Positions 1 to 9,894 of a stretch of 46,585 nucleotides of DNA are shown here, in pieces. The notes below the pieces were generated by a model that saw only the letters and a list, made by a program, of their open reading frames with translations, was not told the DNA's origin and searched no databases. Origin of the DNA: an uncultured Prochlorococcus sp. (GTDB lineage: Bacteria > Cyanobacteriota > Cyanobacteriia > PCC-6307 > Cyanobiaceae). Position 1 is the first letter of the stretch; the number at the start of each line of letters is the position of its first letter. The stretch is from assembly GCA_902564235.1 (NCBI GenBank), contig CACFAG010000001.1:191284-237868 (forward strand), given 5' to 3'. A program made the translations under genes and the position numbers.

Positions 1-1081
1 CATTAAAATCTTCCATCATTCTTTTCTGTTCTTGCGCTATGCATGCATCAATCACTTCATCCAACTGACCAGCAAGAATTGGCTCCAGTGAGAAATTAGA
101 ACCTAATCTATGATCAGTTGTTCTGTTATCCTTAAAATTATAAGTTCTAATTTTTTCACTCCTATCACCTGTTCCAACCTGGGAAAGCCTTTGTGATCTC
201 TCTTTTGCATTAGCTTCTTTTAATTGGATTTCATATAATTTAGCTCTTAAAATTTCCATTGCTCGTTCACGATTTTGTAATTGTGATCTCTCTTGAGTAC
301 AAAAAACTCTAATTCCTGTAGGCTTGTGGAGAAGATCAATAGCTGTCTCTACCTTATTAACATTTTGTCCTCCTGCACCTCCTGATCTTGCTGTACCAAT
401 CTCTAGATCGGTTGGATCAATCTTAACCTCAACAGGATCAGCCTCAGGCATCACGGCCACTGTAGCAGTAGAGGTGTGAACTCTACCTTGAGATTCAGTA
501 GCTGGAACTCTTTGGACTCTATGTACACCAGCCTCAAATTTAAGTTGACTATATACAGAATCTCCCTTAACGGAGATAACTAACTCCTTAAATCCTCCCA
601 TATCTGACTCAGATGCACTAACAGGTTTTACAGACCATCCGATTTTTTGTCCATATCTTTCATACATTCTTGCTAAATCACCCGCCCAGATACAGGCCTC
701 GTTACCTCCAGCGCCAGCTCTGATTTCTAACATTACACTTCTCTCATCTCTAGGATCTTTTGGTAATAAGGCAATCGTGGTTTTTTGAATCAGTTTATCC
801 TTACATTCCTCCAGATTTATTAACTCCTCATTTATCAAAGTTTCCATTTCTTTATCATTTCTATTCTCTTTTAGTAAATTTTTTGAATCTTCGATTTCTT
901 TATCAGTATCGAGCAATTTATTAAAATCAATCACCAAAGGTTCTAATTTTGACCTTTCTCTTGCTATTGATTCTAATTTTTTTGGATCATTAGCTATATC
1001 AGGATCTGCAAGCTGCACTTCCAAATTTTCAAAACTTTCTACAGCAGCTTTCAACCTTGCAATTAATGTTGAGTATTCCAA
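1..1081 (-). CDS. prfA: Peptide chain release factor 1, C-terminus cut by window edge
   Basis: Release factor RF1 reads UAA and UAG and triggers peptide release. My translation of the minus strand gives 360 residues before the window ends, so at most a few residues and the stop are missing (family about 360). The codon-recognition tripeptide PAT lies at residues 193-195 inside [12 protein letters not shown], and the catalytic GGQ at 237-239 inside [15 protein letters not shown] rather than SPF marks RF1, not RF2. The start is a TTG at 1081-1079, because in-frame stops (TAA, TTT, TAA) sit directly upstream and no ATG is available. It is the last gene of the ribosomal cluster, 28 bases after rpmE. 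Confidence 0.96.
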   Translation of the reverse strand, partial: MEYSTLIARLKAAVESFENLEVQLADPDIANDPKKLESIARERSKLEPLVIDFNKLLDTDKEIEDSKNLLKENRNDKEMETLINEELINLEECKDKLIQKTTIALLPKDPRDERSVMLEIRAGAGGNEACIWAGDLARMYERYGQKIGWSVKPVSASESDMGGFKELVISVKGDSVYSQLKFEAGVHRVQRVPATESQGRVHTSTATVAVMPEADPVEVKIDPTDLEIGTARSGGAGGQNVNKVETAIDLLHKPTGIRVFCTQERSQLQNRERAMEILRAKLYEIQLKEANAKERSQRLSQVGTGDRSEKIRTYNFKDNRTTDHRLGSNFSLEPILAGQLDEVIDACIAQEQKRMMEDFN

Positions 1082-1109
1082 TTAAAATTATGCTTGATTT
1101 TTGAAAATT

Positions 1110-1370
1110 TTATTTTTTAGAATTTTTTTCTTCTTTTTTCTCTTTTGAAGTAGCAGTATCAGCTGAACCCATTCCATATTTTTTCATAAACCTATCAACC
1201 CTACCCTCTGTATCAAGAATTTTCTGAGTTCCAGTGAAGAAGGGATGATTACCACTCCATACATCAACATGCAATTCAGGCTGCGTTGAGCCTGTAGTCA
1301 TTACAACTTCTCCATTACAAATAACTTTTGCATCTGGGTACCATTTTGGGTGTATTTCTGATTTTGGCAT
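1110..1370 (-). CDS. rpmE: 50S ribosomal protein bL31
   Basis: Small large-subunit protein bL31, 86 residues, in the central-protuberance bridge of the ribosome. It is recognised by the N-terminal KSEIHPKWYP block and by NHPFFTGTQKILDTEGRVDRF at about 40-60. Zinc-binding L31 carries a CxC and CxxC set. Here only Cys18 remains and the second pair position reads WSGNH, so this is the zinc-independent form. A lysine/glutamate-rich tail (about 75-86) follows the core, as in plastid and cyanobacterial homologues. It lies 12 bases after rpsI and 28 before prfA, in the usual cyanobacterial order. Confidence 0.95.
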   Translation of the reverse strand: MPKSEIHPKWYPDAKVICNGEVVMTTGSTQPELHVDVWSGNHPFFTGTQKILDTEGRVDRFMKKYGMGSADTATSKEKKEEKNSKK

Positions 1371-1382
1371 GATTAGATTTCT

Positions 1383-1793
1383 TTAACGTTTAGAGAATTG
1401 AGGAGCTTTTCTTGCTTTTTTAAGACCATATTTTCTTCTTTCCTTAGCTCTTGGATCCCTACTAAGATGGCCTTCAGTTTTTAGCGGTTTCCTATTATCG
1501 GGAGATAATTCACAAAGTGCTCGTGCTGCTCCTTGCTTGATAGCATCTGCTTGACCTGTCAATCCACCACCAAAAACATTTACTAGGATATCATAAGAAT
1601 TTTCAAGGCCTAAAGTTTGCAAAGGGGCTTTGATTGAATTTAGATGCAGAGGATTAAAGTTTAAGTAATCTTCTCCAGAACGACCATTAATTTTTATTAG
1701 TCCATTCCCTGGAATAAGGCGAACCCTAGCTACTGAAGTTTTTCTTCTTCCAGTTCCCCAATACACAGCTTTGTTTTTTATTTGACTATTCAT
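1383..1793 (-). CDS. rpsI: 30S ribosomal protein uS9
   Basis: Small-subunit protein S9, 136 residues. Its long basic C-terminal tail reaches the P-site tRNA. The family signature [19 protein letters not shown] is present near residues 75-93, and the protein ends with the conserved SKR tail (APQFSKR) whose last arginine contacts the P-site anticodon stem. The N-terminus [16 protein letters not shown] is typical. It is 9 bases downstream of rplM, its almost universal partner, and is probably co-transcribed with rplM, rpmE and prfA from the promoter proposed at 2273-2302. Confidence 0.97.
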   Translation of the reverse strand: MNSQIKNKAVYWGTGRRKTSVARVRLIPGNGLIKINGRSGEDYLNFNPLHLNSIKAPLQTLGLENSYDILVNVFGGGLTGQADAIKQGAARALCELSPDNRKPLKTEGHLSRDPRAKERRKYGLKKARKAPQFSKR

Positions 1794-1802
1794 TTTAATA
1801 AA

Positions 1803-2234
1803 TTAATTACTTAATAATACAGGATTCTGAGCAGCATGAGGATGATCTCCACCTTTATAAACTTTTAGTTTTTTAAATTGCTGCCTTCCTAAAGAGTTGT
1901 GTGGCAGCATACCCTTAACAGCTTGCTCGATAATTCTTTCAGGAATTCTTTCTTGCAGAGACTCAAATTTTTCAACTTTCATTCCTCCTGGTCTGCCAGA
2001 ATGTCTTCTGTACAACTTTTGTGATGCTTTTTTACCTGTTACTTCAACTTTTTCGGCATTTACTACTATTACAAAATCTCCAGTATCTAAATGTGGAGTA
2101 AATGTTGGTTTATTCTTACCTCTTAATACGGTTGCAATTTCTGTAGCAAGTCTCCCAAGTGTCTTATCTTTTGCGTCAACTAAAAACCAATTTCTTTCAA
2201 TGGTTTCTAAAGATGGTGTAATTGTTTTATTCAT
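1803..2234 (-). CDS. rplM: 50S ribosomal protein uL13
   Basis: Large-subunit protein L13, 143 residues, an early 23S rRNA-binding assembly protein. Recognised by [20 protein letters not shown] near the N-terminus, the [18 protein letters not shown] block, and the signature around [33 protein letters not shown] near the C-terminus. Length matches the family (about 142-150). The ATG is the first in-frame start and lies about 30 bases downstream of a plausible transcription start. It follows a 113-base spacer after truA, one of the largest gaps in the cluster, and leads the rplM-rpsI-rpmE-prfA segment. Confidence 0.97.
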   Translation of the reverse strand: MNKTITPSLETIERNWFLVDAKDKTLGRLATEIATVLRGKNKPTFTPHLDTGDFVIVVNAEKVEVTGKKASQKLYRRHSGRPGGMKVEKFESLQERIPERIIEQAVKGMLPHNSLGRQQFKKLKVYKGGDHPHAAQNPVLLSN

Positions 2235-2272
2235 TTACCAAATTTCTGCAAATAATTTAAATTTAGTATTAA

Positions 2273-2302
2273 ATTCTACCTTATTAGAGGAATATTAAAC
2301 AA
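2273..2302 (-). promoter_or_regulatory. Candidate sigma-70 promoter for rplM-rpsI-rpmE-prfA
   Basis: On the minus strand a TTGTTT hexamer (2302-2297) is separated by 18 bases from TAGAAT (2278-2273). This sits in the 113-base truA-rplM spacer, with a predicted start about 30 bases before the rplM ATG. The fit to the -35/-10 consensus is moderate, and AT-rich sequence gives chance matches, so this is a suggestion. Confidence 0.4.
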
Positions 2303-2347
2303 CAGTTTTGATGTTTTAAACAAAAAATTCGCTTAATTAAACTTTAT

Positions 2348-3154
2348 TTAAGAAAAACCCTTAATTAAAAATATAGGGAAAAAATCATTGTTATTAATCT
2401 TTTTAAAAACATTTTCTTTATAAACAGCATTTACAAAACATAACCCCTTAGCTGGAGCAGATTCTTTAACATCATTTTTCTTTTTGTTTACCCATCTATC
2501 TGTAAAAATTTCTGGCGATATTTTTTTTTCTCCAACTAAAACTAATTGACCAACAATTAAACGAACCATTCCATATAGAAAACCACTTGCCTTAATATCA
2601 ACTAAAATCAAATCTTCTACTCTTTTAATGTCTATATTTTTTATTTTTGTAATAGAGTTTGTCCTGTTACTTCCACTTTTCTGAAAAGCAAAAAAATCAT
2701 GTTCTCCTTTCATTGTCTTGGATGCATTTACCATTAAAACTTCATCTAAGACTTTTTGATATCTATGCCATGACCAATTATTAATAAACAAGTTAGAGAA
2801 TTTACTGTTATTAATGACATATCGATAATGTCTATAAATTGCTGAATAGCATGCATGCCAACTATCTTTAACCTCAACTGATTCCAAAATCCTAATTGAT
2901 GAGGGTAAAAGACTATTTAAGATATCAGAATAACTACTTCCTGGAATAACACAATCAATATCAAAGTGCACTACTTGACCTGATGCATGTACCCCAGCAT
3001 CAGTCCTACCTGCTGCAAAAGTCTTGACTGTATGATTTGTGATTTTTAAGAGAGCTCTGTCCAGAATTTCTTGAACAGTATTTGCATTTTTTTGTTTTTG
3101 CCAACCTGAATAATGAGAGCCATCATATTGGACTAGTAAAGCTACCCTTTTCAA
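2348..3154 (-). CDS. truA: tRNA pseudouridine(38-40) synthase TruA
   Basis: Converts uridines 38-40 in the anticodon stem-loop of many tRNAs to pseudouridine. 268 residues, family length. The catalytic aspartate is Asp52 in AAGRTDAGVHASGQVVHFD, the family motif. The N-terminus RVALLVQYDGSHYSGWQKQ is typical of TruA. The C-terminal block SGFLYGMVRLIVGQLVLVG matches the FxRxMVR-type motif of the active-site cleft. It sits between rplQ (37 bases upstream) and rplM, the same place as in other cyanobacteria, so tRNA modification is linked to ribosome production. Confidence 0.96.
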   Translation of the reverse strand: MKRVALLVQYDGSHYSGWQKQKNANTVQEILDRALLKITNHTVKTFAAGRTDAGVHASGQVVHFDIDCVIPGSSYSDILNSLLPSSIRILESVEVKDSWHACYSAIYRHYRYVINNSKFSNLFINNWSWHRYQKVLDEVLMVNASKTMKGEHDFFAFQKSGSNRTNSITKIKNIDIKRVEDLILVDIKASGFLYGMVRLIVGQLVLVGEKKISPEIFTDRWVNKKKNDVKESAPAKGLCFVNAVYKENVFKKINNNDFFPIFLIKGFS

Positions 3155-3191
3155 AAGTTATTTTTTAGTAATAGGGCCTTTATTAACTAAC

Positions 3192-3542
3192 TTAAACAAG
3201 TTCGATTATGGCCATCTGAGCATTATCACCTTTTCTAGATACGGTTCTAACTATGCGTGTATAGCCACCTGTTCTGTCTCCGTATCTTTCCTTTGCTTTT
3301 TCAAATAATGAATGAACTAATTTCTTATCATAAATATATCCAATAGCCCTTCTTCTAGAGGAGAGACTTCCCTCTTTAGCGAGTGTAATCATTCTTTCGG
3401 CTTCGTTTCTTAAAGCTTTCGCTCTAGCTTTTGTTGTGGTTACTCTACCTTCCCTGATTAATTGTGTAGTTAAACCTCTTAGTAGTGCTTTCCTCTGATC
3501 AGCAGGTTTACTTAGTAATGGAATTCTTAGTTGGTGTCTCAT
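3192..3542 (-). CDS. rplQ: 50S ribosomal protein bL17
   Basis: Large-subunit protein L17, 116 residues, located near the peptide exit tunnel. The diagnostic N-terminus [20 protein letters not shown] and the [23 protein letters not shown] stretch are present, with the expected [20 protein letters not shown] block near the C-terminus. It follows rpoA by 14 bases, the standard bacterial pairing. Confidence 0.97.
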   Translation of the reverse strand: MRHQLRIPLLSKPADQRKALLRGLTTQLIREGRVTTTKARAKALRNEAERMITLAKEGSLSSRRRAIGYIYDKKLVHSLFEKAKERYGDRTGGYTRIVRTVSRKGDNAQMAIIELV

Positions 3543-3556
3543 AAACTTAAAAATTG

Positions 3557-4495
3557 TTAAACAGATGTCCTACTTTGTGGAATAGAAATGCCGATGCGTT
3601 CAAGAGCCTCAATGACCTCATCTGCAGATTTTGAGCCAAAGTTCTTAATTTCTAGAAGATCTTCATAACTGAAGCCCATTAAATCCGAAACTGAATTAAC
3701 TTGCGCCCTTTTTAAACAATTATATGCTCTAACGGACAAGTTTAGTTCCTCAAGAGGAATTTGAGCTTCAGGAGATGGTTCGGGTTCTTCAGGAACTTCC
3801 TCAACCATTGTAACAGTAGCTAGAGGTTGAAAGAGCTCTATTAACTGATTTGCAGCTTCAGCAATAGCATCGTCTGGGCTTGTTGAGCCATCTGTTACTA
3901 CTTCCATTTTTAATCTTTCTCTACCTGTTCCTCCCTCTGCTACAGCAGTTTCATCAATGGTAAAATTAACTCTCTTTACAGGCATAAATACAGCGTCTAT
4001 TTGAAGTAAGTCAATAGCAGCTGTCTCTTCATTCTTACGATCAACAGGTCTATATCCAATTCCTCTTTCAACATGGATTTCCAACTCTAAGTTATGACCC
4101 TCCTGAATAGTTGCAATCGGTTTTTCGCCATCAACAATTTGAACTTGAGAGGAAAATTGAATATCATTCGCCTTCACCTCCATTGGACCGGTAGCTACTA
4201 ACCTGCCGATTTCGAGTTCTGCATTAGCACTATTCAATGATAATTGCTTGCAATTGAGAAGAATATCTAAAACGTCTTCTCTAACTCCAGGGATAGTGGC
4301 ATACTCATGGTTAATTCCTGCGATTCTTACGGCAGTAACTGCACTTCCTTCAAGTCCACCCATAAGGACTCTTCTAAGAGAATTACCCAAAGTTGTAGCT
4401 TGTCCCCTTTCTAGAGGTCCAATTAAAAAAGTTCCTGTTTGGGAGCGATCATCTGCTATTTGATGGTCGATTCTGTCAATCTGGTATTGCAACAC
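3557..4495 (-). CDS. rpoA: DNA-directed RNA polymerase subunit alpha
   Basis: Alpha subunit of RNA polymerase, 312 residues. The dimerising N-terminal domain (about 1-230) contains [20 protein letters not shown] and the assembly region. A short proline- and glutamate-rich linker ([14 protein letters not shown]) precedes the C-terminal domain (about 250-312), with the helix-hairpin-helix [18 protein letters not shown] that binds UP elements and activators. The start codon is GTG at 4495, placed so that the [11 protein letters not shown] opening is kept. The 55-base spacer from rpsK contains an unusual nine-C tract in the mRNA. Confidence 0.97.
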   Translation of the reverse strand: MLQYQIDRIDHQIADDRSQTGTFLIGPLERGQATTLGNSLRRVLMGGLEGSAVTAVRIAGINHEYATIPGVREDVLDILLNCKQLSLNSANAELEIGRLVATGPMEVKANDIQFSSQVQIVDGEKPIATIQEGHNLELEIHVERGIGYRPVDRKNEETAAIDLLQIDAVFMPVKRVNFTIDETAVAEGGTGRERLKMEVVTDGSTSPDDAIAEAANQLIELFQPLATVTMVEEVPEEPEPSPEAQIPLEELNLSVRAYNCLKRAQVNSVSDLMGFSYEDLLEIKNFGSKSADEVIEALERIGISIPQSRTSV

Positions 4496-4524
4496 GGAAA
4501 AAAATGAGATTAAAAGTTTTTATA

Positions 4525-4533
4525 GGGGGGGGG
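4525..4533 (-). repeat. Nine-base C homopolymer in rpsK-rpoA spacer mRNA
   Basis: The plus strand reads nine consecutive G (C9 in the mRNA), about 30 bases before the rpoA GTG. In this AT-rich genome it is the longest G/C homopolymer I noticed in the window. It lies between genes, so length changes would alter spacing or structure and not a reading frame. Confidence 0.9.
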
Positions 4534-4550
4534 TAGAGAATGGTAAAAAC

Positions 4551-4943
4551 CTAAACGCGTCTCCGTTTAGGTCTTCTGCATCCATTATGCGGTAATGGAG
4601 TTACATCCCTTATTAGAGTTATTTCTAAACCGGCCACTTGTAAAGCTCTTATGGCCGTTTCCCTACCTGCGCCTGGACCTCTAACTAATACTTCTATTTG
4701 CCTCATACCTTGGTCAAGTGCTCTTCTAGCTGCAGCTTCAGCAGCTGTTTGAGCAGCAAATGGTGTACCTTTGCGAGCGCCTTTGAATCCACTGGCACCT
4801 GCGGAAGACCAAGAAATTACTTGTCCAGAAGTGTCGCTAATTGAAACGATAGTATTGTTAAATGTACTTTGAATATGTACCACACCATTAGGTACATTAC
4901 GTTTTGATTTCTTTGAACCTGTTTTTTTTACTGTAGCTGCCAT
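4551..4943 (-). CDS. rpsK: 30S ribosomal protein uS11
   Basis: Small-subunit platform protein S11, 130 residues, at the mRNA exit near the Shine-Dalgarno helix. Family features are [18 protein letters not shown] near the N-terminus, the [19 protein letters not shown] block, and the C-terminus [18 protein letters not shown]. It lies 43 bases after rpsM and 55 before rpoA, in the conserved rpsM-rpsK-rpoA-rplQ order. No rpsD lies between them, as is usual in cyanobacteria. Confidence 0.97.
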   Translation of the reverse strand: MAATVKKTGSKKSKRNVPNGVVHIQSTFNNTIVSISDTSGQVISWSSAGASGFKGARKGTPFAAQTAAEAAARRALDQGMRQIEVLVRGPGAGRETAIRALQVAGLEITLIRDVTPLPHNGCRRPKRRRV

Positions 4944-4986
4944 GATGGTTTAATTTAATACTTTAATTTGTAAATAGATTAGTTAA

Positions 4987-5352
4987 TTATTTTTTTCTTC
5001 CAGCAACTGTTTTCCTTGAACCCCTCCTTGTTCTTGCATTAGTTCTAGTTCTTTGACCTCTTACTGGAAGGCTCATTCTATGTCTTCTTCCTCTTACACA
5101 CCCTATATCTTGTAAACGTTTTAAAGCCATTCCCTCTTTTCTTCTCAAATCTCCTTCCAAAGTAAATTCTTCTGTGGCACCTCTAAGTTTTTGCACATCG
5201 GAATCGGAAAGATCTTTGACACGAATATCAGGGTTTACTCCCGTATTAGCAAGAATTAGTTTCGACCTAGTTAAACCAATTCCATAGACGTATGTAAGTG
5301 CAATTTCAACTCGCTTTTCGCGAGGTATGTCAATTCCTGCAATCCTGGCCAC
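4987..5352 (-). CDS. rpsM: 30S ribosomal protein uS13
   Basis: Small-subunit head protein S13, 121 residues, forming the inter-subunit bridges to 5S rRNA and L5 and contacting P-site tRNA through its basic tail. Recognised by [26 protein letters not shown] and by [23 protein letters not shown] near the C-terminus, ending VAGRKK. It is preceded at 40 bases by the very small gene rpmJ. Confidence 0.97.
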   Translation of the reverse strand: MARIAGIDIPREKRVEIALTYVYGIGLTRSKLILANTGVNPDIRVKDLSDSDVQKLRGATEEFTLEGDLRRKEGMALKRLQDIGCVRGRRHRMSLPVRGQRTRTNARTRRGSRKTVAGRKK

Positions 5353-5392
5353 GTTTTTTGAATAAGTAAAAGTTTGAATTAAGGGTTAAAAT

Positions 5393-5509
5393 TTAACCCT
5401 GACGCTGTTTATTGCGAGGTCTTTTCTTGTTAATAACATAGATTTTACCTCTTCTCCTCACGATCTGATCGTCAGGACTAATTTTTTTGACTGAAGATCT
5501 GACCTTCAT
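5393..5509 (-). CDS. rpmJ: 50S ribosomal protein bL36, zinc-free form
   Basis: My translation of the minus strand gives 38 residues starting [20 protein letters not shown] and ending RPRNKQRQG, then TAA. This is bL36, which stabilises 23S rRNA near the peptidyl-transferase centre. Zinc-type L36 has a C-x2-C...C-x4-H set. Here those positions are Ser/Asp and Asn/Lys and there is no cysteine at all, so this is the C-minus form. It lies 45 bases after adk and 40 before rpsM. The infA gene that normally sits between adk and rpmJ is absent. Confidence 0.93.
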   Translation of the reverse strand: MKVRSSVKKISPDDQIVRRRGKIYVINKKRPRNKQRQG

Positions 5510-5554
5510 AGGGGTTTAACAAATTAAACAGTAATAATATATTCTACATCATCA

Positions 5555-6103
5555 TCAAGCCATTTTTTGTTTGATATCAGAGGAAATAGTTTTTAAATCT
5601 CTATCAGCATCAATATATTCTAACAATGAGAGATCTTTAAAATATTGAATCAATGGTTCTGTAGTTTTTTTATAAATGTCAACTCTTGTTCTAATTGTCT
5701 CTTCCTTATCATCTTTTCTCCCTCTTAAAAGTAAACGTTTAATTAATACTTCTTCTGGAATATCTAAATAAAAAACTACTTCCAAAGGTTGATTTATTTC
5801 GGCCAAGACCTCATTCAATGAATTTGCTTGAGATAAATTTCTTGGGTAGCCATCTAGAATCCAACCTTTATTATCCTTAACTAAATTTTGTCGTACTATC
5901 TTTAATACGAGTTCATCGCTGACAAGTTCCCCTCGATTAATAATATCTTTTACCTGGACTCCAAGAATAGTATTCATTTCGATTTCTTTTCTTAATAATT
6001 CACCGGTAGAAAGGTGTAAATAAGAATTAGTTTGACTTAGCAATTCCGCTTGGGTCCCTTTTCCTGCTCCAGGAGCTCCTAAAAATAGTAAATGTTTCTT
6101 CAT
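5555..6103 (-). CDS. adk: Adenylate kinase, short form
   Basis: Interconverts ATP + AMP and 2 ADP in the cytosol. 182 residues. The P-loop [10 protein letters not shown] is at 9-18, the AMP-binding STGELLR at about 32-38, and the Asp-Gly-Tyr-Pro-Arg motif ([11 protein letters not shown]) near 77. After LLLRGRKDD the LID domain is reduced to a short loop, so it is the short variant without a zinc-binding LID, compared with 214 residues in E. coli. The start ATG overlaps the secY stop by one base (TAATG), indicating translational coupling. Confidence 0.96.
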   Translation of the reverse strand: MKKHLLFLGAPGAGKGTQAELLSQTNSYLHLSTGELLRKEIEMNTILGVQVKDIINRGELVSDELVLKIVRQNLVKDNKGWILDGYPRNLSQANSLNEVLAEINQPLEVVFYLDIPEEVLIKRLLLRGRKDDKEETIRTRVDIYKKTTEPLIQYFKDLSLLEYIDADRDLKTISSDIKQKMA

Positions 6104-7422
6104 TAATTGTTAATTAGTCCCTCATACCTTTGAGAAATAACATAAGTTTGAATTTGCTTAGCAGTATCTATAGCAACGCCAACTAAAATAAGTAATGAAG
6201 TTGCTCCTAAACCTTGAAAAGTTTGAACATTTGTAGCTCTCTCGACTGCAGCAGGAATTATAGCTACTGAACCCAGAAATAATCCTCCCAATAATGTCAG
6301 CCTATTTTGTATACCTGATAGGTAGTTTGCCGTATTAGTTCCTGGTCTAACTCCTGGTATCGCTACTCCTCCTTTCTTTAAATTTGAAGCTACATCAACT
6401 GGATTGATAGTAAGAGATGCATAAAAATAAGAAAACCCCAAAATCAAGGAGAAGAATGTAAGGGCATATGGCCATGGATTAGAAGATCCTGGATTTAAAC
6501 TACTGGCTAACTTGATTAAAACTGGATTGCCCGTAACATTTGCAATAGTTATAGGCAAAAAGATTAAAGCAGATGCAAATATGATAGGCATGACTCCTCC
6601 TGCATTTAATTTCAAAGGTAAATAACTTTGCCTTGTAGGAAGTAGTGTTGAATTTCCTATCTGCCTTTTTGCACTAACAATAGGAATGCGTCTTGCTCCC
6701 TCTTGCACAAAAATGATCCCAACAATTGTCAGTAAAAATACTCCAAGTAAAACTGCTATACCTAAAACATCTCCTCTATCGCCAGTTTGAGCTTTTTCAA
6801 TGGTTGAACTAAGAGCCTTAGGTAAAGTTGAAACAATATTCAAAAAAATTACCAATGAAGCACCTTGACCTATCCCTTTCTCGGTAATAATTTCACTAAA
6901 CCACATTACTAACATTGAGCCTGTAACCAAAGCAATGGAGGTTTGCAAAACAAATGTTGTTTCACTTATCCCCTGAATAGCATATTGTCTGAGAATTAAG
7001 GAAAAAATTATACTTTGTAAAAAACCCCATCCTAATGAAACATACCTAGTGATTTGAGCAATTTTTCTTCTTCCCGCTTCTCCTTCATTTTTTTGTAAAT
7101 CTTCAAGCACAGGCAATGAAGCTGTGAGAAGCTGAATGATAATTGATGCGTTGATAAAAGGAAGTATGCCTAATGCGAATATTCCTAAAGTTGAAATTCC
7201 TCCTCCAGTAAAAATATCTAAAAAACCTATTAACTGACCCCCTTGATCTATAAAACTTTTAAAAGCAACTCTATCAATTCCAGGCATAGGGATATATATA
7301 CCTAGTCTTACTAAAAGGAGAAGACCTAAAGTAGTTAAAACTCTACTCCTTAGCTCTTTATTTAAAAATAATTGGGAAAGTATTTCAGAAGCGCTAGGGT
7401 TTCTACTTTTGTTGACAAACAT
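6103..7422 (-). CDS. secY: Preprotein translocase subunit SecY
   Basis: Channel subunit of the Sec translocon in plasma and thylakoid membranes. 439 residues with about ten hydrophobic membrane segments. Recognised by the plug/first-loop region [12 protein letters not shown], by the long cytosolic loop after TM4 ([22 protein letters not shown]), and by [18 protein letters not shown] with the [19 protein letters not shown] block that follows. It lies between rplO and adk as in most bacteria. Confidence 0.97.
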   Translation of the reverse strand: MFVNKSRNPSASEILSQLFLNKELRSRVLTTLGLLLLVRLGIYIPMPGIDRVAFKSFIDQGGQLIGFLDIFTGGGISTLGIFALGILPFINASIIIQLLTASLPVLEDLQKNEGEAGRRKIAQITRYVSLGWGFLQSIIFSLILRQYAIQGISETTFVLQTSIALVTGSMLVMWFSEIITEKGIGQGASLVIFLNIVSTLPKALSSTIEKAQTGDRGDVLGIAVLLGVFLLTIVGIIFVQEGARRIPIVSAKRQIGNSTLLPTRQSYLPLKLNAGGVMPIIFASALIFLPITIANVTGNPVLIKLASSLNPGSSNPWPYALTFFSLILGFSYFYASLTINPVDVASNLKKGGVAIPGVRPGTNTANYLSGIQNRLTLLGGLFLGSVAIIPAAVERATNVQTFQGLGATSLLILVGVAIDTAKQIQTYVISQRYEGLINN

Positions 7423-7451
7423 TTTGAAGCTTACCTAAATTTTTAGTAAAT

Positions 7452-7910
7452 TTATTTATTATTTATAAGCTCGCAGGTTCCACCTGCGTCCTCAATTTTT
7501 TGTTTTGCAACTTTTGTAAATGCATGAGCTTGGACGTTTAACTTTACATTAATTTTTCCGTTACCAAGTATTTTTAGTGGAAATTTTGGCTTAAAGATCA
7601 ATCCTTTCTTAACTAGTGAGTCTAAATTAACAGTATCGTTATCTTTGAAATCATTTAATTTTTCTAAATTAATAATAGAAAAGTTCTTTTGATTAACTAT
7701 TTCAAAGTGCTTTAACTTTGGAACTCTTCTATATAAAGGCATTTGGCCACCTTCAAAACCTGGACGTGTAGGTCTTCCAGAACGTGACTTTTGTCCTCTC
7801 ATTCCAAAACCACATGATGCACCCTGACCCGCTGCAATACCTCTACCCTTTCTTAATTTTTTATTTCTCGAGCCAGGGTTTGATTTAAGTGTATTTAATG
7901 TTGAAGTCAT
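7452..7910 (-). CDS. rplO: 50S ribosomal protein uL15
   Basis: Large-subunit protein L15, 152 residues. The basic glycine-rich N-terminal extension ([28 protein letters not shown]) threads into 23S rRNA, and the C-terminal L18e-like fold ends [25 protein letters not shown]. It follows rpsE directly at 5 bases. The L30 gene (rpmD) that stands here in E. coli and Bacillus is missing, as usual in cyanobacteria. Confidence 0.97.
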   Translation of the reverse strand: MTSTLNTLKSNPGSRNKKLRKGRGIAAGQGASCGFGMRGQKSRSGRPTRPGFEGGQMPLYRRVPKLKHFEIVNQKNFSIINLEKLNDFKDNDTVNLDSLVKKGLIFKPKFPLKILGNGKINVKLNVQAHAFTKVAKQKIEDAGGTCELINNK

Positions 7911-7915
7911 AATTT

Positions 7916-8536
7916 TTAAGAATAGAGCTGTTCAAGTGAGATTCCTCTCTCCCTTGAGGCAGATTTGTGTGTTCTTAATTGAGAAAGAGCTACCATAGCT
8001 GCCCTAGCATTATTTAAAGGTGTTTTACTACCCAATCTTTTTGCTAAGACATTTTTTATGCCGGCTAATTCTAAAACTGTTCTTATTGAACCACCAGCAA
8101 TTACACCTGTACCTGGGGCAGCTGGTCTAATTAGTACATTCGCAGCACCATCTCGACCTTTAGATAAAGTTGGTATTGAATTATTTGGAGTTAAAGGGAC
8201 CCTAACAAGATTCTTTTTACCATCTGAAACTCCCTTTCTCACTGCACCAATGACATCTCCTGCTTTACCTACTCCAACTCCAACTTGACCTTTCTCATTA
8301 CCTACAACAACAATTGCCCTAAAACTCATTTTTTTTCCACCCTTAACAGTTTTAGAAACGCGTCGAATTTGAACAACCCTTTCTTGCCAATCAGAATCTC
8401 TCTCTAGATTTTTTGAATCACCTCTTTTATTTCTTTTTCGATCATTACGATTATTCTTTTTTTGTTCTACAGGCATAGGTCCAGGAACTCCATCATTCTT
8501 GGATTCAATTTCTTGTTTTGTAGGAGTGTCAGTCAT
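7916..8536 (-). CDS. rpsE: 30S ribosomal protein uS5
   Basis: Small-subunit protein S5, 206 residues, involved in decoding fidelity and mRNA unwinding. The core has [21 protein letters not shown] followed by [23 protein letters not shown], then SLEQLYS at the end. It is about 40 residues longer than E. coli S5 (166), owing to an N-terminal highly charged extension (about 1-50, with runs such as [15 protein letters not shown]). Similar extensions occur in other cyanobacterial S5 proteins. Confidence 0.97.
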   Translation of the reverse strand: MTDTPTKQEIESKNDGVPGPMPVEQKKNNRNDRKRNKRGDSKNLERDSDWQERVVQIRRVSKTVKGGKKMSFRAIVVVGNEKGQVGVGVGKAGDVIGAVRKGVSDGKKNLVRVPLTPNNSIPTLSKGRDGAANVLIRPAAPGTGVIAGGSIRTVLELAGIKNVLAKRLGSKTPLNNARAAMVALSQLRTHKSASRERGISLEQLYS

Positions 8537-8548
8537 AGTAAAAAAAAG

Positions 8549-8917
8549 TTAGAATTCTAGGCCAGCTTCACGAGCAGCGTCTGCAAGTGCCTTTACTCTG
8601 CCGTGATATAAATTACCTCCACGGTCAAAAATTACTTGCTTAATACCTTTTTTTATGGCTCTCTTAGCTAGTAATTTGCCAACAATGGAAGAAGAATTAC
8701 AATCAGAAGCTAATTTTTCTGATTTTTCTTTTAGTTCCTTATCAACAGTTGAAGCTGAACAAATAGTTGTTTGAGCACTATCATCTATAACCTGTGCATA
8801 AATATGGTTATTAGAGCGAAAAACAGACAATCTTGGACGCGTTGCATCTCCAATTAAGAATCTCCTTAATCTTCTATGTCTTTTTTGAGTTTGTAATTTC
8901 CTGGAAAGTTTGGTCAT
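8549..8917 (-). CDS. rplR: 50S ribosomal protein uL18
   Basis: 5S rRNA-binding protein L18, 122 residues. It has the basic N-terminus ([27 protein letters not shown]), the central [13 protein letters not shown], and the conserved ending [19 protein letters not shown]. It lies 14 bases after rplF and 12 before rpsE in the spc-type order. Confidence 0.97.
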   Translation of the reverse strand: MTKLSRKLQTQKRHRRLRRFLIGDATRPRLSVFRSNNHIYAQVIDDSAQTTICSASTVDKELKEKSEKLASDCNSSSIVGKLLAKRAIKKGIKQVIFDRGGNLYHGRVKALADAAREAGLEF

Positions 8918-8931
8918 TTTTTTAATTGGAA

Positions 8932-9471
8932 TTATTTTTTGCCAGATTTACCAGCTTTTCTGAGAATTCTCTCGTCATGGTATTTAATTCCTTTACCTTT
9001 ATATGGCTCTGGAGGTCTAATTGATCGAATTTTTGCTGCTTCGTTGCCAACAATTTCTTTATCAATTCCAGATACGGTAACGTTTGTATTACTCTCAACT
9101 TTGTATGTTATACCATCAGGGGGGATCATTTCTATAGGATGACTATATCCTGCACTAACAACAAGATTTTTACCTTTTACTTGTGCTCTTGATCCAACGC
9201 CAACAATTTCTAGTTTCTTTGAAAAACCTTGAGTAACTCCTTCGACCATATTTGCAATTAAAGCTCTACATAAACCATGTCTTTGCCGTGAATATATTTT
9301 GGTTGTAGTAGGACTTACGACAACAGTATTATCTTTCTTATCAAAACTAACTCCCTCAGGCATGAGACGTTTCAACTCCCCCTTGGGGCCTTTCACTGTA
9401 ACTGTTAATCCGTCAAAATTAACTGTAACTTTATCTGGAATAAGTACTGGTGTTTTTCCAATTCTTGACAT
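8932..9471 (-). CDS. rplF: 50S ribosomal protein uL6
   Basis: Large-subunit protein L6, 179 residues, near the sarcin-ricin loop and the factor-binding site. It shows the duplicated L6 fold. The N-terminal half opens [20 protein letters not shown], and the C-terminal half holds the signature [28 protein letters not shown]. It is 12 bases after rpsH. Confidence 0.97.
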   Translation of the reverse strand: MSRIGKTPVLIPDKVTVNFDGLTVTVKGPKGELKRLMPEGVSFDKKDNTVVVSPTTTKIYSRQRHGLCRALIANMVEGVTQGFSKKLEIVGVGSRAQVKGKNLVVSAGYSHPIEMIPPDGITYKVESNTNVTVSGIDKEIVGNEAAKIRSIRPPEPYKGKGIKYHDERILRKAGKSGKK

Positions 9472-9483
9472 GATTAATTCTCC

Positions 9484-9885
9484 TTAGTAAACATAGCAGA
9501 GGACTTCGCCGCCAATGCCTTGCTTCCTAGCATCGCGATCACTCATGACGCCTTTAGAAGTTGATATTATGGCAACTCCAAGGCCTCCAAGAACTTTTGG
9601 TAAACCTCTGGTATTTTTATAAATTCTCAAACCAGGTTTACTTACTCTTTGCATAGATCGAATAGTCGGAAATTTGTTTTTACCACTATATTTAAGGCCA
9701 AGTATTATTTGTGATTTATAACCTTCACCTTCTTGATTAATATCAGAAATGAAACCCTCTTTTTGAAGCACTTTAGCGATACTTAAGGACATTTTTGAAC
9801 TTGGGATTGTTGTGGTTGTATGCTTTTTTTGACTCGCATTTCTAATTCGAGTAAGCATATCTGAAATAGGATCGTGATTTGACAT
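9484..9885 (-). CDS. rpsH: 30S ribosomal protein uS8
   Basis: Small-subunit primary 16S rRNA binder S8, 133 residues. Recognised by DPISDMLTRIRNASQ at the N-terminus and the C-terminal signature STSKGVMSDRDARKQGIGGEVLCYVY. In E. coli S8 also represses its own operon by binding mRNA at the rplE start, and a hairpin in the matching place here (10446-10467) may serve that role. rpsN (S14), which precedes rpsH in many bacteria, is absent. Confidence 0.97.
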   Translation of the reverse strand: MSNHDPISDMLTRIRNASQKKHTTTTIPSSKMSLSIAKVLQKEGFISDINQEGEGYKSQIILGLKYSGKNKFPTIRSMQRVSKPGLRIYKNTRGLPKVLGGLGVAIISTSKGVMSDRDARKQGIGGEVLCYVY

Positions 9886-9894
9886 TGTTTTAAT

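Noticed and set aside
1897..2298. Open frame of 133 residues on the plus strand opposite rplM
   Set aside because: It is the shadow of rplM and its spacer, with no family similarity and no independent promoter. Similar antisense frames inside rpoA, rpsE, rplF, rplD, rplW, ppc, trpE, psaD and hemF were dismissed for the same reason.
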